This document shows positions 23,700 to 35,426 of a DNA stretch of 64,000 nucleotides, one piece after another. Within the stretch, counting starts at the first letter, position 1. Every line of letters starts with the position of its first letter. The notes beneath the pieces were generated by a model. That model was not told the DNA's origin, ran no database searches, and saw only the letters and a list, made by a program, of their open reading frames with translations. The stretch spans positions 34,661 through 98,660 of the forward strand of contig MZZL01000023.1 of NCBI GenBank assembly GCA_002749535.1, given 5' to 3'. The position numbers and the translations under genes are program-made. This DNA comes from Apophysomyces variabilis. Taxonomy: Eukaryota; Mucoromycota; Mucoromycetes; Mucorales; Mucoraceae.

Positions 23700-25330
23700 A
23701 AATGAAATAACAAGACGCTAAGAATAAGCGAGACTGAAAAAGGATGTTCTTTATTTCACGAATGATTTTTCTCTTTAACTATCTTTAGAAACGCGTGCGG
23801 GTAAAAGCGGGTTGGGGTAGTTACTAATATCTTTTGTAAAGTCCATACGATCGGTAATGACACATTAATCTTCTGTCTTTTGATGTTCTGTGTCCGCTAG
23901 GGTCCCAGCAACAGATGAATAGATTATAAAGATGTTAGTGTAACCTGATCCATACAGTCATTATAGCCGATATGTTTACTGACAGTCTAGACCTGATGTT
24001 TTATCCACTGAATATAGTGATGTAATCATGTCAGATATGACATTGTAGTCCCGCTATTAAGGTGTGTAACGACTAGCTATATGACAAATACCAGAGATAC
24101 AAGGTCCTATTAAGCATGCCTCATTAGATACGATGAATATACCATTGCTGGCATCCATGCTTTTGCTTTTGAAAGAGCCCTACAGGCCTTTTATCGTTGA
24201 ATAGGTCTGCCTAACACTACACCTAGCAGCTTCAAATACTTGGGGCGTTTATGACATAATTACGTAGTGTTCAATAGTAGGATCCTGAAACATTTGGAGC
24301 GCAACCGTGCTGCCCACTTTGTTCATTCGGCCATTGATGTCGATAGGTAAGCACATAGATTATATAGCTAATGGAAATTATATGCTCCAACCAACAGACA
24401 ACAGATCTGTATGGAGACGAAGCACTACTTTGAGGAAGTATATTTCTACTTCGAGCCTGTACACAATAAGACCATAACACTGGCTTTAGTAGGAGTATAT
24501 TAAACTAAAGTAGGTGCTTTCACCAACAGTGTCTATTTTCTTCGGTACTCTGCAGAAAAACTGTACGTTGTTGACTGCATCAACATTGATGACTTCCTAG
24601 GTATGGTAACTAAAGCTGCCACTGAAGCAAATGGAAGAAGCTATTGTGTTTGGCCGTATATGATATCTACCAAAAGCAACCATGAGACATGCGGCAATGT
24701 CTTAAGCCTATAAATAAAGCATGAGTTCAAATCCTATCATCCTGAATCTAATATGTAAACCATCATTTATCATTGGTCCATTTATGTAAATGTAATCATC
24801 AAACTATATGAGGAACGTAGAACGTATCCTTTAAATTATCATCGGATTCTATGATCCGTAATGGATTAATCGTAGAAAATAATCATAGAATAATCATAGA
24901 AAAGTGCATTTCCATAATTATTTCTATGATCTGTTTCTATGATTATTCTCAGATGTATCATCGATTCTTATGATTATTTTTCCCGTAGTGATATATATAT
25001 GTAGAAAACTTTGTCGGCGTTGACATTACTGCTGATATGACTGATGAAGAAAAACCAACAGTTGCTACCAGGCATGCTACGGTTTTCATGGAGGATGCTA
25101 TGCGAGACAAATGCTAGGGAAGGCAAAGGATGGTCGATATTACCCCTTGCTAAGGACCAAATAGGTATTCACTAACCAATGTTCAGATTCAAAGCCTGAC
25201 ATAGATGATGTATTTGGTTAGCTTACGTTCCTGTAACCTATCCGGTCATTTATTGGGTGCTACAATCATTTGCACATGACTTGTCCGAAGAGTTGGCAGT
25301 AAGCAATCGGGAGGATTAATTAGCTGGCAA
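23700..25330. other. Gene-poor AT-rich stretch with scattered coding-like pieces
   Basis: No intact gene was found. Short plus-strand peptides look coding-like but are isolated: LYVVDCINIDDFLGMVTKAA near 24560, and FVGVDITADMTDEEKPTVAT near 25010. They may be decayed 5' parts of the Fanzor-like gene downstream or of another element. Confidence 0.3.
24845..24995. repeat. Imperfect inverted-repeat block of ATAATCATAGAA units
   Basis: On the left, aaaataatcatagaataatc and flanking copies of the 12-mer run in one direction. On the right, tttctatgatctgtttctat and tcttatgattattttt run in the other, about a centre near 24920. The block can fold into a long imperfect hairpin. It lies directly upstream of the degenerate coding region and could be a MITE or the subterminal end of the decayed element. 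Confidence 0.5.
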
Positions 25331-25339
25331 TACGAATAC

Positions 25340-26880
25340 TAATTCCTTGTAGAAAAGGGCCCGTTAGATAGCTTTAAGAGTTTTGAAAACGCGCACAAAA
25401 ATGGCATCTACTGTGAACGACTCTGGGAAGAGCTCTTTTACCTTGACCGTGTCACGCTTCGCCGCCGCCATATACAAGGTTTGACATCCGTTATATGCTT
25501 GTCCGTTCAATAAGAGCCTACTGACTAATGAATAATGCTACGGAGAAACAACGACCAGCTTCCGGAAGTAGAATTTGATTATGGCTTCGAGACTAATGGT
25601 GTGATAGAGTCAGTCCGGTTCAAGTCACGGAAACTTAATCAAGGTAGACGTTGAATAAAAAATTAATCCTTTCTAGGCGTTAAAGCAAGGAGACCAGCGG
25701 CTAATGTTTACAATACAGCCTCGTACCCGTCGTCGAAATTGGAATTCCAACGTTTGCCAAGAAATAAGGACGTGTCCAGCCTTCAAAGTGGCATATACCA
25801 TTTGAAAAAGGACCCAACAGGATTAACCGCTGCTCGCGATTTAGGTCCTCAGCAAACTCGGATAGTAGGCGTTGATCCTTGTATGTTACAAACAATAAAA
25901 GATACTGTAGGTGCTATAACAGAGAATATAGGTATTCGTTCCCTTGTCACTGCTGTTGATACGGAGAATCATATGCATGACAGGGCAGCATGAGAAAGAC
26001 ATACGTTCACTGTTACAAATGGATATTATCAGTAAGTAAAAAGAAACTGTATAAGCATCCTACGTAGTAACATGTATTTGTAGATCTAGATCGAAATTTA
26101 ATTGGAGCTACAGATAGAGCTAATTAAGCGTGCAGCAACAAATATGCAATGATGTCTATGATCGTTTAGCCCAACATCCAAGTATAACCGCGTCTGTTGA
26201 GTGATTTCAACGCGTTCCTGCAGCTCAGTTTGCTGAAAACACACGTAAGGCGCGATGTATGTTTAAAGTGATGGTTGCACTAAAGGTTTTTTCTTTATTC
26301 TAGGGTGGATTCATTTAATCACCATTATCGTCATCGTGAGCGGTGTGTCCTGCAGTGGTCTTCAAGACAACAGACTATGAATGTCATTGCTGACCGACTC
26401 GAGGGATTTTATCTCAATACAATCATTGTAAGTTATCAGTTAGTACGAAGTACGGCATCCGTCGTTTGCAATCTAAAACATTTGTAGGCCTCCTATCCAG
26501 GATAGTGAAAACGAACAAAAGAACCCGCAAAAGAAAATGCCAGCAGCGTCGCCGTAACCAGGGATGTATGCAACGCGACCAACGGCGAGTTCTTATTGCT
26601 TATGAAGATGCCGATTTGGACACAGGTAGCTATCGTAAGCATGGCCCGTTACCAGTCAAGGAAAGCTTTATGTGTATTGCTGTTTCTGTTTTATCTGACA
26701 GTTAAACTTGTGTAGACTTTCCGGGAAGTGTTGGCTCGCAAATGTCTTATATTGTCCGTAGAAGAGTATAAAACCTCGAATGTCTGCAGCTATGTCACCA
26801 TGATACTGTCGAATTCCGAGATCATAACCTCCAAGTATGCAATCATAGGTACGCTTACTCGCAACAAGCAAAGTAACTGT
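25340..26880 (+). pseudogene. Fanzor-type (eukaryotic TnpB/OrfB-like) nuclease pseudogene
   Basis: Fanzors are eukaryotic relatives of TnpB, encoded in transposons, with a RuvC-like nuclease guided by RNA. In order: YCERLWEELFYLDRVTLR; EFDYGFETNGVIESVRF; an intron at 25644-25677; RIVGVDP split by an intron (25877-25930) from IRSLVTAVDTENHMHD, the RuvC-I block with its Asp; RHTFTVTNGYYQ; CVLQWSSRQQTMNVIADRL; RRVLIAYEDADLDTGSYRKH; and CLILSVEEYKTSNVCS, the block before the C-terminal zinc ribbon. Introns keep consensus borders. In-frame stops (TGA after HDRAA near 25991, others near 26130 and 26205) and a frameshift inside the ribbon show it is dead. The Gly after VGVDP reads Cys, and VDEY reads VEEY. 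No guide-RNA scaffold or element ends were identified. The family call rests on recalled motif order. Confidence 0.6.
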
Positions 26881-26899
26881 GTTCCTTAATTAACAATAA

Positions 26900-27598
26900 C
26901 TGATATCTAGAAAAAATATATCCGAGGCCGACATGACAAACGTAAACATCAATATTGCCTTGGCGATAATGAGGAACCTTTGCATGTCTCTAGTCAATGT
27001 CCCTCTAGGCGCATACTTGGTATGTGTTGTTATTATGAAATCCTTCCTTCTTCTAACACAGCCATAGCAAGAAGCGACTATCGCAACGTCGTCTATCCCA
27101 TCCGGCTGTGTCTCCAGTGCGAGTATGATGGGCAGCAAGTGAGGATGCCTCTCGTAAGTTACCATGGCTAACCATCATTGCAAAACTAATTGTTGAAACA
27201 GTTCTCGAACGGAGATGTCAACGCTGGAAAAAACATTTGTGACATACTTGTTCGTTACATCCAGTCCGGCTGCCAGCTTGCATCTCGTCCAGAAGCGCTG
27301 TCCAGAACAGCTCGGCAATAAGACACTGCCAACTTGTCACTTAGTCAGACACGTTAAGTGAGACAACTTAATATGATATTATTTTTCTAATAATAAATAA
27401 TTAGGGCTACCGACATAGTCTGCGAGTCTGGACAACACACGTTTATTCCATTTATGTGCTGCCGCAAATAATAAACAGTTCAGTACAAAAAGAATTGTTC
27501 ATGCGCTTAAGCATATATAGTAACAAAGTACTTGATAGGAACATATGTATTTTTGTACTTGGTTTTGATGTGGCATAAACACCGTCGACAGATTATGC
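26900..27598. other. Degenerate stretch downstream of the Fanzor-like remnant
   Basis: No gene was recognised. A plus-strand frame near 26980-27171 contains several Cys residues (RLCLQCEYDG) and may be the decayed tail of the upstream element. The rest is AT-rich, and the 3' end of the minus-strand helicase pseudogene begins at 27599. Confidence 0.3.
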
Positions 27599-30500
27599 TT
27601 AAAGGATCTTGCGAGACAAAGGAAAAGATCTTCGACCATAACTGTGTATCACTTGATTGCGCGATGCAAGATTATGCCTCTGACCACCAATATTTTCACC
27701 GCATTCAGGGCACTGTGTCAATTGCATAGCCCCTCCACACTCACGAATAGTATAAGGATGACCATTAGGACATTGATACCAGTGTTTGCCTCCGTAGAAG
27801 AATTCCCGGTCCATGGCTGCTCGAACCATACTTTCTCTGATTCGGACATGTAGCCCTCCACAATACCCTTACTGGCTAACTGGAAGAATCTTTCCATGCT
27901 ATTGAGGGAGTCCTGATATAAATTAGCGAACGAAGGGGATGCTTTGGCTAGTTTCTGTAACTCTTGACGAAGAGCATATGCTTTCTCCACCAATGATGTA
28001 CTACGCACATCTTGACGGCTAAAGGTGTGGTAAAGTACCTGGCGCTTGTATCCTTCGTGTTTCATAAATTTGGTTTCCAGCATACGAGTGTGCGCATTTC
28101 CCTTTTCTGCAACAGTAACAGCCATTTCACACTCTTCCGCAGCTCGTGAAAGGTCCGTTTCGATTTTTGTGCGCTCTTCAGTCGACCATTTTGAGGAACC
28201 ACTGCCATGGCCTGATATCCCACCATATCCTCTAAAGTATTGATCCAACCGATATACAAAAACCTGCCAAAAATAAATGAGCTGGCACTGCGAAACTGGT
28301 ATGGACAGGTACTCTATTAAGCTCGTTGGAATTAATCGACGCAACATTGTTGATAGCCATTTGCATAGACTCGTAAGCGGCAAGCAAAGGTGATGCTCGC
28401 AATGGTTCTTGAAACATCAAGGTCAGTTGTTCCCTTTTTTTATATTTTTGCATCTGCATATGGTCGGATGTTTGTGTTTCGAAAGTGTTCATCATGGTCC
28501 TGATGAGCTCAATAATCTTGCTGTTTGCCATAATAAACTTTTTCCCTGCTGCATAGTTACAGGCATGCTTTGCTGCACGACCGTAACGCCGAACAAGTCG
28601 AATGCGGTCGTCGCGACAGCTTGGACACTGTACTTGTGAAATAAATGACGTGCTTATCTCCTTCAAACCAGTCCACTTGCCTCGCGTATCCATAGTGCAG
28701 TATGCTTCAAAGTTCAAGAGTCCGTCCAAACTATCAACTGTAAATAGATGTCCACACAGAAGGACAATGATTGGATCCTCTTCAATGTCAATCTCTCGGT
28801 ATGAGCGCATCAATATAAGGTCGGCTTGCTGATCCAATATCTTTTGGTTAGGGAACTTTTTGGCACAAAAATCTTCTTTAGAGAATTTGGGCCGTGGGCA
28901 TGGTTCTCCACACAGAGAAGGGCACTGGTGCCCACAAGGAAGCTTGAGGGCGCATCGTTCATTGCATGGCAAGCGCGTACACGGGATACCGCATGGCATG
29001 AGGCATCTACCTTCGTGAACGCATTCCCACTCGCAAGATTCCGCGCAGGCAATACATGGTGCGGCGTAAAAATGATCACAAACTGAATGGTTACAAATTG
29101 AGAGACTACATAGCTTCTTGCAAGGTGCACACTCCTTTCTAACCAATTAATGGTACTCTTCCTCGCAGCTATGGTCACAGCTAAGTCGACGGCCACACCG
29201 TATGTTACAGTCAAGGTGCTTCGTACGGACGATCGGTACGCCAATATCTGGGAGAGTAACGCTACGGGATAACTCTGTGCATTCTGATCATTCGGCAGCG
29301 CAATTATAGCCACAGGTCAAAAGTTGTCCGAAGGGAAGCCTGCACCTCATCTTCTCGGGATCTTCACAACAACGGACCTTAACAGAATGACCGCAGGAAG
29401 GTATTATCTTGTCGCACATGACTTGGCATTTGTACGAAGCAAGGTTGACAAATAAATGACATGGCATGCTTTCATAAACATGTCCTCATGGCAAGGTGAT
29501 ATCACCCCGATTGACTGGACACTGACCGCAGCGATGGTTAAGACCCTTGAACAGGGATGCTGGCACGGTAGCATGCGCTGACATGGTTTGACGCAAATCT
29601 CTTCTGTGTGCGTTGATAGATCGCTATGGCACCGACGCGGGCAAAGATGTCCACATTTCTTTAGCTTGACTGTACACGGACGATCACACCCTCCACCGAT
29701 AGTTTTCGTATCAAAATCCGCTGCGCTCCCGATATAACGCACATCTTCAGGATTTTTCTGGCAGTAAACCGAAAATTTCCTGCCTACACAACCATCTTCG
29801 GTCATTTGCTGAAGTATCTTGTCCCACGTCGGGGACAATTGGCTAAACAGCAATGCTTGTCCGAGGATGTACAACCCATGTTTGGCACGAGAGAGCATAA
29901 CATTAATATGATTGGCATTCTTTACGAAACCAATAGTCTGCCCCGAAGCTTGGCCGCTGTTATGAACAGGAGATAGCACAACGATTGTTGCTTCCTCTCC
30001 TTGAAAGCTATCCACAGTAGCGACACGAATTGATTTGCGTAAATTAGATTTATGAGCAGTAGTTCCTTGCAGAGCTTCCATCATTTTCTCGACTGCGGCT
30101 TCGTCTTCCACCTTTTTCATTATAATTTGTTGATCCCGGTCATCGATTTTTACTGCATGATACTTCTCAAGAGCTTTTCGTAGAGCCATCAGCTGAGATA
30201 TGTACGGTGTCAAGTCGACGATATCACTTGCCTCGTAGCCTTGTTGTATGAGATACTGCACGAGAGATGTTGCCATTATAGCCTCGAAGTGATTACTATG
30301 CGAGTTTATTTGTGCTGGGTTTTTACCCTCGTCTCGCTTCTGTACTGCATCTTCAGCACGGTCATGATTAAAGAAAAATATATTATGTTTCATGCCGCGT
30401 ACGTCTGGATAATCTAGGACATTCTCACCATCCCTAAGATCTGGATATAGAATGTTTCGTATGTGCTTCGAAATAGCTGGCCGCATACGTCGCTGTACCT

Positions 30501-33500
30501 TGAGAGTAATCGTTGGGAACCGATAGTCTGATGCTTGCAAACGTTGAAACATAGACAGGTTGAGAGAGTGCTTCTTTCCTTCAAAGGGTCCATGGACAAA
30601 TCGTACGTATTGATCTGCGGTCATAATTGAAGGTGATCACTAATCATGATCAATTGCTGCGTGTTGGGTGAAAGACACGACAGGACATGTGCCTCTAGTA
30701 CCTCTGCAGCTTCTTCCAATATCACCGTTCTAATCTGCAGAATTGACAGAAGGTGTTGATATTTGTCCGCGCCAAGTTGTCGTCATTCCGATCACCTTGC
30801 AACTAGATAATTGGACAAAATGCTGCAGGTCTTTTTCTCTCTGGTATTGTTTCTTTTTTCACTAATTCTGCTCGCTGACATGCTTTTGAAAGTTGTGAAC
30901 GAGTTTCTACTTGAATACGCGAGACTCATTCTTCGTACCGGGAGCGACGTTGTGCTAAAGTCAAGCGTCAGATACCGGGTCGGCCGAGGCGCGATTCCCT
31001 TTCCAGGTCCTCAGTCGTCTCGATCGAGAGCCAATACGTAAGGATCTCCTTGATGGGCTTGCCAGCTTTTTTCCCTACAGTTTGCCATTTGTCGTCTTTC
31101 CCAATTGTATAATATTGTGGATGATTCAAGAATGCATCTGAAGCGTCTGGGTCCGTAATACGTAAATAATACTTCAACTCATCCCAAGCAACTTTTCCTT
31201 GCAATTTCCGTATATGTTGTTGAATATCTCGCTCCACTGCTTCTATCTGTTGCTTAATATCGCGATAAGCCGGATTGTTTATTTTGCTGCCCTTAAGACA
31301 GTAAGGTTCTAGAGACGGATCAGTGCAACGGCTTCCAATGCGAACAAGATTCTACACGCTAGCATGGATAAGATGATTGAGAAATTGATCCAATGCATGA
31401 TTTGGGTAATAAACCAACAAAATGGGACTTCTTCTACCATTAGACAATCCTCCCATCCGGTTCTGGTTCTTCAACAGAGTAGTAACTATAGGAACTGCCA
31501 AAAGGGACTTTTCCGTTCCAGGAGGGCCTTGTGTGCAGCTAATTTCCGAACGAAGAGCATAAACAAAGGCTTCGCTTTGTTTGTTGTCCAGCTTTGAACG
31601 AGCCTGCAGATCAGCCACACACTTTCGATGATTCGCTTTAACGCTGGGATACAAACAGCATTGTTCATTTCCAGTCAGTGAAGACAAATCGTAATAGAAA
31701 GAAGCGGAACTAGCAAACCTCGGTATGGCGATGCTTATATCCTTGCCAATGAAGTCGCTGGTTCGGCATATGTAACGGGACAACGGCAGCTGCGATGGCT
31801 TCCAGCTTTGTAGAGCAAAACAAACCGGTGTTATGGCGTCATAGATTACTTTGCACATTCCTAGCAAATAGACAGGTGATTCTTTCTGATCTTCCATCAG
31901 CTCTGCAGAATAGGAGCGTCCTGTACGTGTACTGGTACGAAACTCATTTCTGCACACTTTTCCTCCTTGGCCAAAAGTTTTTCATCCTTTCTGCGAACTG
32001 TTACAAATACAATTTGATTCTGCATATTTGCTTCAACTTGAACAAAGCATACCAATGTACCTAATATTAAAAAGATGAAACATTTATCAATATGGACACC
32101 TCACGATTGCACTGGTCTCTTTAGATTTGTAAATCACATTACCAATAGAATAATCGCTGATTGGACGCCCAAAATTCTCTTCTCTTCTTCATCCCAATTT
32201 GACCACTTGGTCAAATTTGGCCATAACTGCAAGGCCGTCGTAATGATTGACGGTCATGGATAGGATTCGTACTGATTTGTAGATAAAAAGATTCACAAAC
32301 TCCTTGTTAACTTTGTTCGTATTTCCTCGTAGAAAGTCCTTTTTGCTCAGTCCTCCATTCCGTAATAGGGATGAGCCTGATTTGTTCCGCTGGACTTCCT
32401 TGAGAAACAAGAGAAGAGAATTGCAGATAGGCGAAATAAAGTCTTCCCGAAGCAGTCGAAAGCGTGTGTCTAGGTGCCTCTCAGGGCCTTCAGGCTTCCA
32501 GTGAGCATTGGCTACTAAAGGATAGTTTCCCGGCAAGTTGACTGGGTTGAAAACAAGTATTTCCTGGGGTGAAGGAGGAATGTGTATCTTCTTGATATCC
32601 TCATGGTCATTATCATGCTGCCGTATGAACCGAGGCGGCATCGGCCACAAATCTTCCGATACGCGCTTATCTTTCTTATCCTTCTCGGCTGCTTCAACTA
32701 ATTGCAGTCCTCTGTCTAGGCGGAGGTTGGCTTCTTTAGTAAGTAGCTTCAAGCGTCCCAAGTATTCATCCATCGTTTGGAGCGCAGTTCCAATATTACT
32801 GTTGTCCGTCCCGTTCTTCAATATATCTTCAAAGACATCTTCCATTGCTGCAACTCTGCTCTGGACCAGTTCGTCGTACTTGTCCAATACGTTGCGTGTT
32901 ATTAGTGTTAATACTAGCAAGACTATAGGAAACAACAGCTGAAGATGATGAACTGGTGAGAAATTTCCGTCCTCTTCTTGATCTGTAGGTTGGATAAGTT
33001 TTTGGACGGCCTTACGGAGGCAGTTGAGGTAAGTGGAGAAAAAGTGATTTTCTACACTTTTGACGAGGCCATAAAGTTCGGTTGCTTGCTTTTGCATTGC
33101 ACAATTTTTCCAGTTGCATCGGGTTAAAGCCATGGTGAGCGGGACAAGGTGACGTAAGAAAGTAAAGTCCATATCGTCCCATACCGTTTCTTCAATAAAG
33201 CCTTAATAGGATAGAAGTTGCAGTCGGAAAGCTGTTGCAAAAGTTCTTCCGTTCCTGCGACTGAATTCAAAGATTGATGAAGTCCCAGAATGAAAAGAGA
33301 CGCTTGTCCTGGTCATGTAAACTCATATTCTTGTTCATGAGAAAGCTCATCTGGATGTCGTTCTTCATATAAACATCTGAGCAGAGATACAGATGCTCTG
33401 AAGGATATTTCGTAATTTCGCGAGACGATAGTTTCTGTAAGTTTTCGTGAAGCGGATGGCTTTGGTTGTTACCCATAGTGGATATAGACCAAACGAAAGA

Positions 33501-33560
33501 AAGTTGGAAAAAGTGGCAACTGATGTTGAAGTTTCATTATCTACCAAATCGGCCGCCAAA
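27599..33560 (-). pseudogene. ZNFX1/Hrr1-like SF1 helicase with NFX1-type zinc fingers, decayed
   Basis: Long frames, read right to left, follow the ZNFX1 layout. An N-terminal region has NYPLVANAHWKPEGPERHLD. SF1 helicase motifs follow: Walker A CTQGPPGTEKSLL, VYYPNHALDQFL, VILEEAAEVLEAHVLS, VQRRMRP, VDSFQGEEATIVVLSP and NVMLSRAKHGLYILG. Then come repeated Cys/His NFX1-type fingers, and a C-terminal RZ-type finger (WYQCPNGHPYTIRECGG ... CPECGENIGG). ZNFX1 and fission-yeast Hrr1 act in small-RNA silencing. Damage: Walker A has Glu for the Gly before Lys; TGA replaces zinc-ligand Cys codons near 29487 and 29289; TAA follows EEEYH near 29143; TGA follows SDHLQL near 30624; frameshifts lie near 29550, 28265, 27810 and in the N-terminal part. 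Several frames remain long (32189-33172, 29404-30624), so decay is recent or the sequence contains errors. Confidence 0.85.
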
Positions 33561-35426
33561 TAACGTACCTATCATCCAAGTGACACACAAGTTTCTTCTT
33601 TATGCTGCTTTTCACTCTCAAAGCCATAACTTTAAGGTTTGTGGTTAGGTTGTTTTCTTCTATTCTAGCCATCAGGTTTCATCAGCTTAAGCTTAGTAAA
33701 CCCGTAAAGTATCGAAGTTCTACATATAGGTGTATTAAATGATACTCTTTAATTTATTGTACCAGATACACATCCATATCTTTTCGCAAAGCATAACATA
33801 TTGGACCACCTGGTGTCAGAGCATAACTGGGATAACTTTTTGTTTAATTCGCATTGGAAACCTAGTTTCAGATAGCTTTCTTTGTTAGAGACTGATGTTC
33901 ACTATCGCACAGAGGACAATGGCTGTGTTGTCAGAAATTTTAGAGCATGTCTAGCTATAGTTACCAAGCTTCTATATCCAGGTAAACAAGCTGCAACTGT
34001 CAAGGACCATATGACGCTTGTTTCTCCTTCTTCACTAAGGTAGAAACGGGCAATGGGTTTGTGTATATATTTTTCCTTGTAGTATAGTAAGATTATAGCT
34101 TCCGCTTGGCAATCAAAAAAAATAAGGTTATGTTTCAAAGTAGAAACGTTCTCGGTTGGTGCCACATTACGGATATTTACCACCAGCCAACTTCGATTGT
34201 AAGAAGCAATTTTGTGGTGCTTCGCCACCCTCATAAAGGCTTATCTTTAAATCTGTTCATGTAAAGTAGGACGTATTTGGAAGGTACCTAACTTTTTTTT
34301 TGCGCAGGGCGATCGTATTAGATTATTTGATTGTACGTCTAGCTATATTGATATCGGTGAATGTATGGATATTATATAACATGTTTACGAACACGAGCGA
34401 CTATCGCATATGCACATGACCTACATTTGAAATGTGTAGGTCAATAAAACACATGCGCAGATGGTCTTAAACGTTGTAACACAAGTTATGCGAACTTTTC
34501 TTAAACGACTAAACGACACTCCAAGCTAACGCTCGCTTTTCAATGAGAGATAGCAGAGATGGTCCAACTCGTAAATGACCTTTGTTGCAAACATGATTGG
34601 AAAGACTCCCTCTAATACTTTCCCACATGGATAAATTCACAATGGATATGATGCTTGTGACGACATGTGGAGTCTATTCTATGACATGCAAGCTCATGTC
34701 AATTCTTTGATTGAAAATGTCAGTCTTGTTTGGGCAAGTCGTCCGTACTGAAACATGTTTGATTGACCCTAAAGCCTGCTAGATCTGGGGATTAGTTTCA
34801 ATACTATGTAACGATAATAAACCTTTTCCTGATGGTACACGGCTACTAGTTCTTTGTTCTTGTTTACGTCTATGCTCCTTTACGAAGGCATGACGCATAA
34901 ATTCTACTAGGTGCTTTTCCTGGTTGTTCAATTTCTGGAAATGGGCGGTGAGGCTACCCTTAATCCAATCGAACTAGCCTCGGCTTGACAATGTCATATG
35001 CTACCGACTTTTCATGCGGGATAGAAAAGAGGATACAAGCGACAACGGAGAAATTTTATCCGCTCGCTTCTACCTGTGTAGACACTGAGAGAATAGGCAA
35101 CCTGGTTCACCTGACGTTTTACTTTGCTCAGGATAAAATGCAATATTGCCATCCTTCCTTTGCTTAAAGCATTTAATAGCACGTCCTATGTTAGCCTTTT
35201 CGTTAACAGTACGTAATGGTGTGTCTAGAGCGAGATGTTAACATATTTGCAGGGGATGTCTCCTTGGAACCCCGTTTTGTAGCGAGATCATAAGCGCATG
35301 CTTTAGGCAACGGTTCTGGCGGGTCCCTTTTCAACACAACGGCGTTTGTTATGAAAGAGAAGGGAGTTTCTGCGAACGAGAGTATAATTGAAATTTTAAC
35401 CATCTCTTTCTAAGTTTTTTTAGTCC
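33561..35426. other. Intergenic, no recognised gene
   Basis: Only short frames occur. The longest is a 110-codon minus-strand frame at 34234-33902 (MRVAKHHKIASYNRSW...) with no recognisable motif. A 66-codon minus frame at 35403-35203 lies in the promoter region of the next gene and is probably chance. No RNA gene or terminal repeat was identified. Confidence 0.35.

Noticed and set aside
25000..26700. KDZ-type (Kyakuja/Dileera/Zisupton) transposase as identity of this remnant
   Set aside because: ERLW near 25420 resembles a KDZ motif, but the later VGVDP...SLVTAVD and EEYKTSNVCS blocks fit a TnpB/Fanzor protein better.
35203..35403. 66-codon minus-strand frame head-to-head with the two-TM protein gene
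   Set aside because: Starts 24 bp from the neighbour's ATG in its promoter region and shows no domain.
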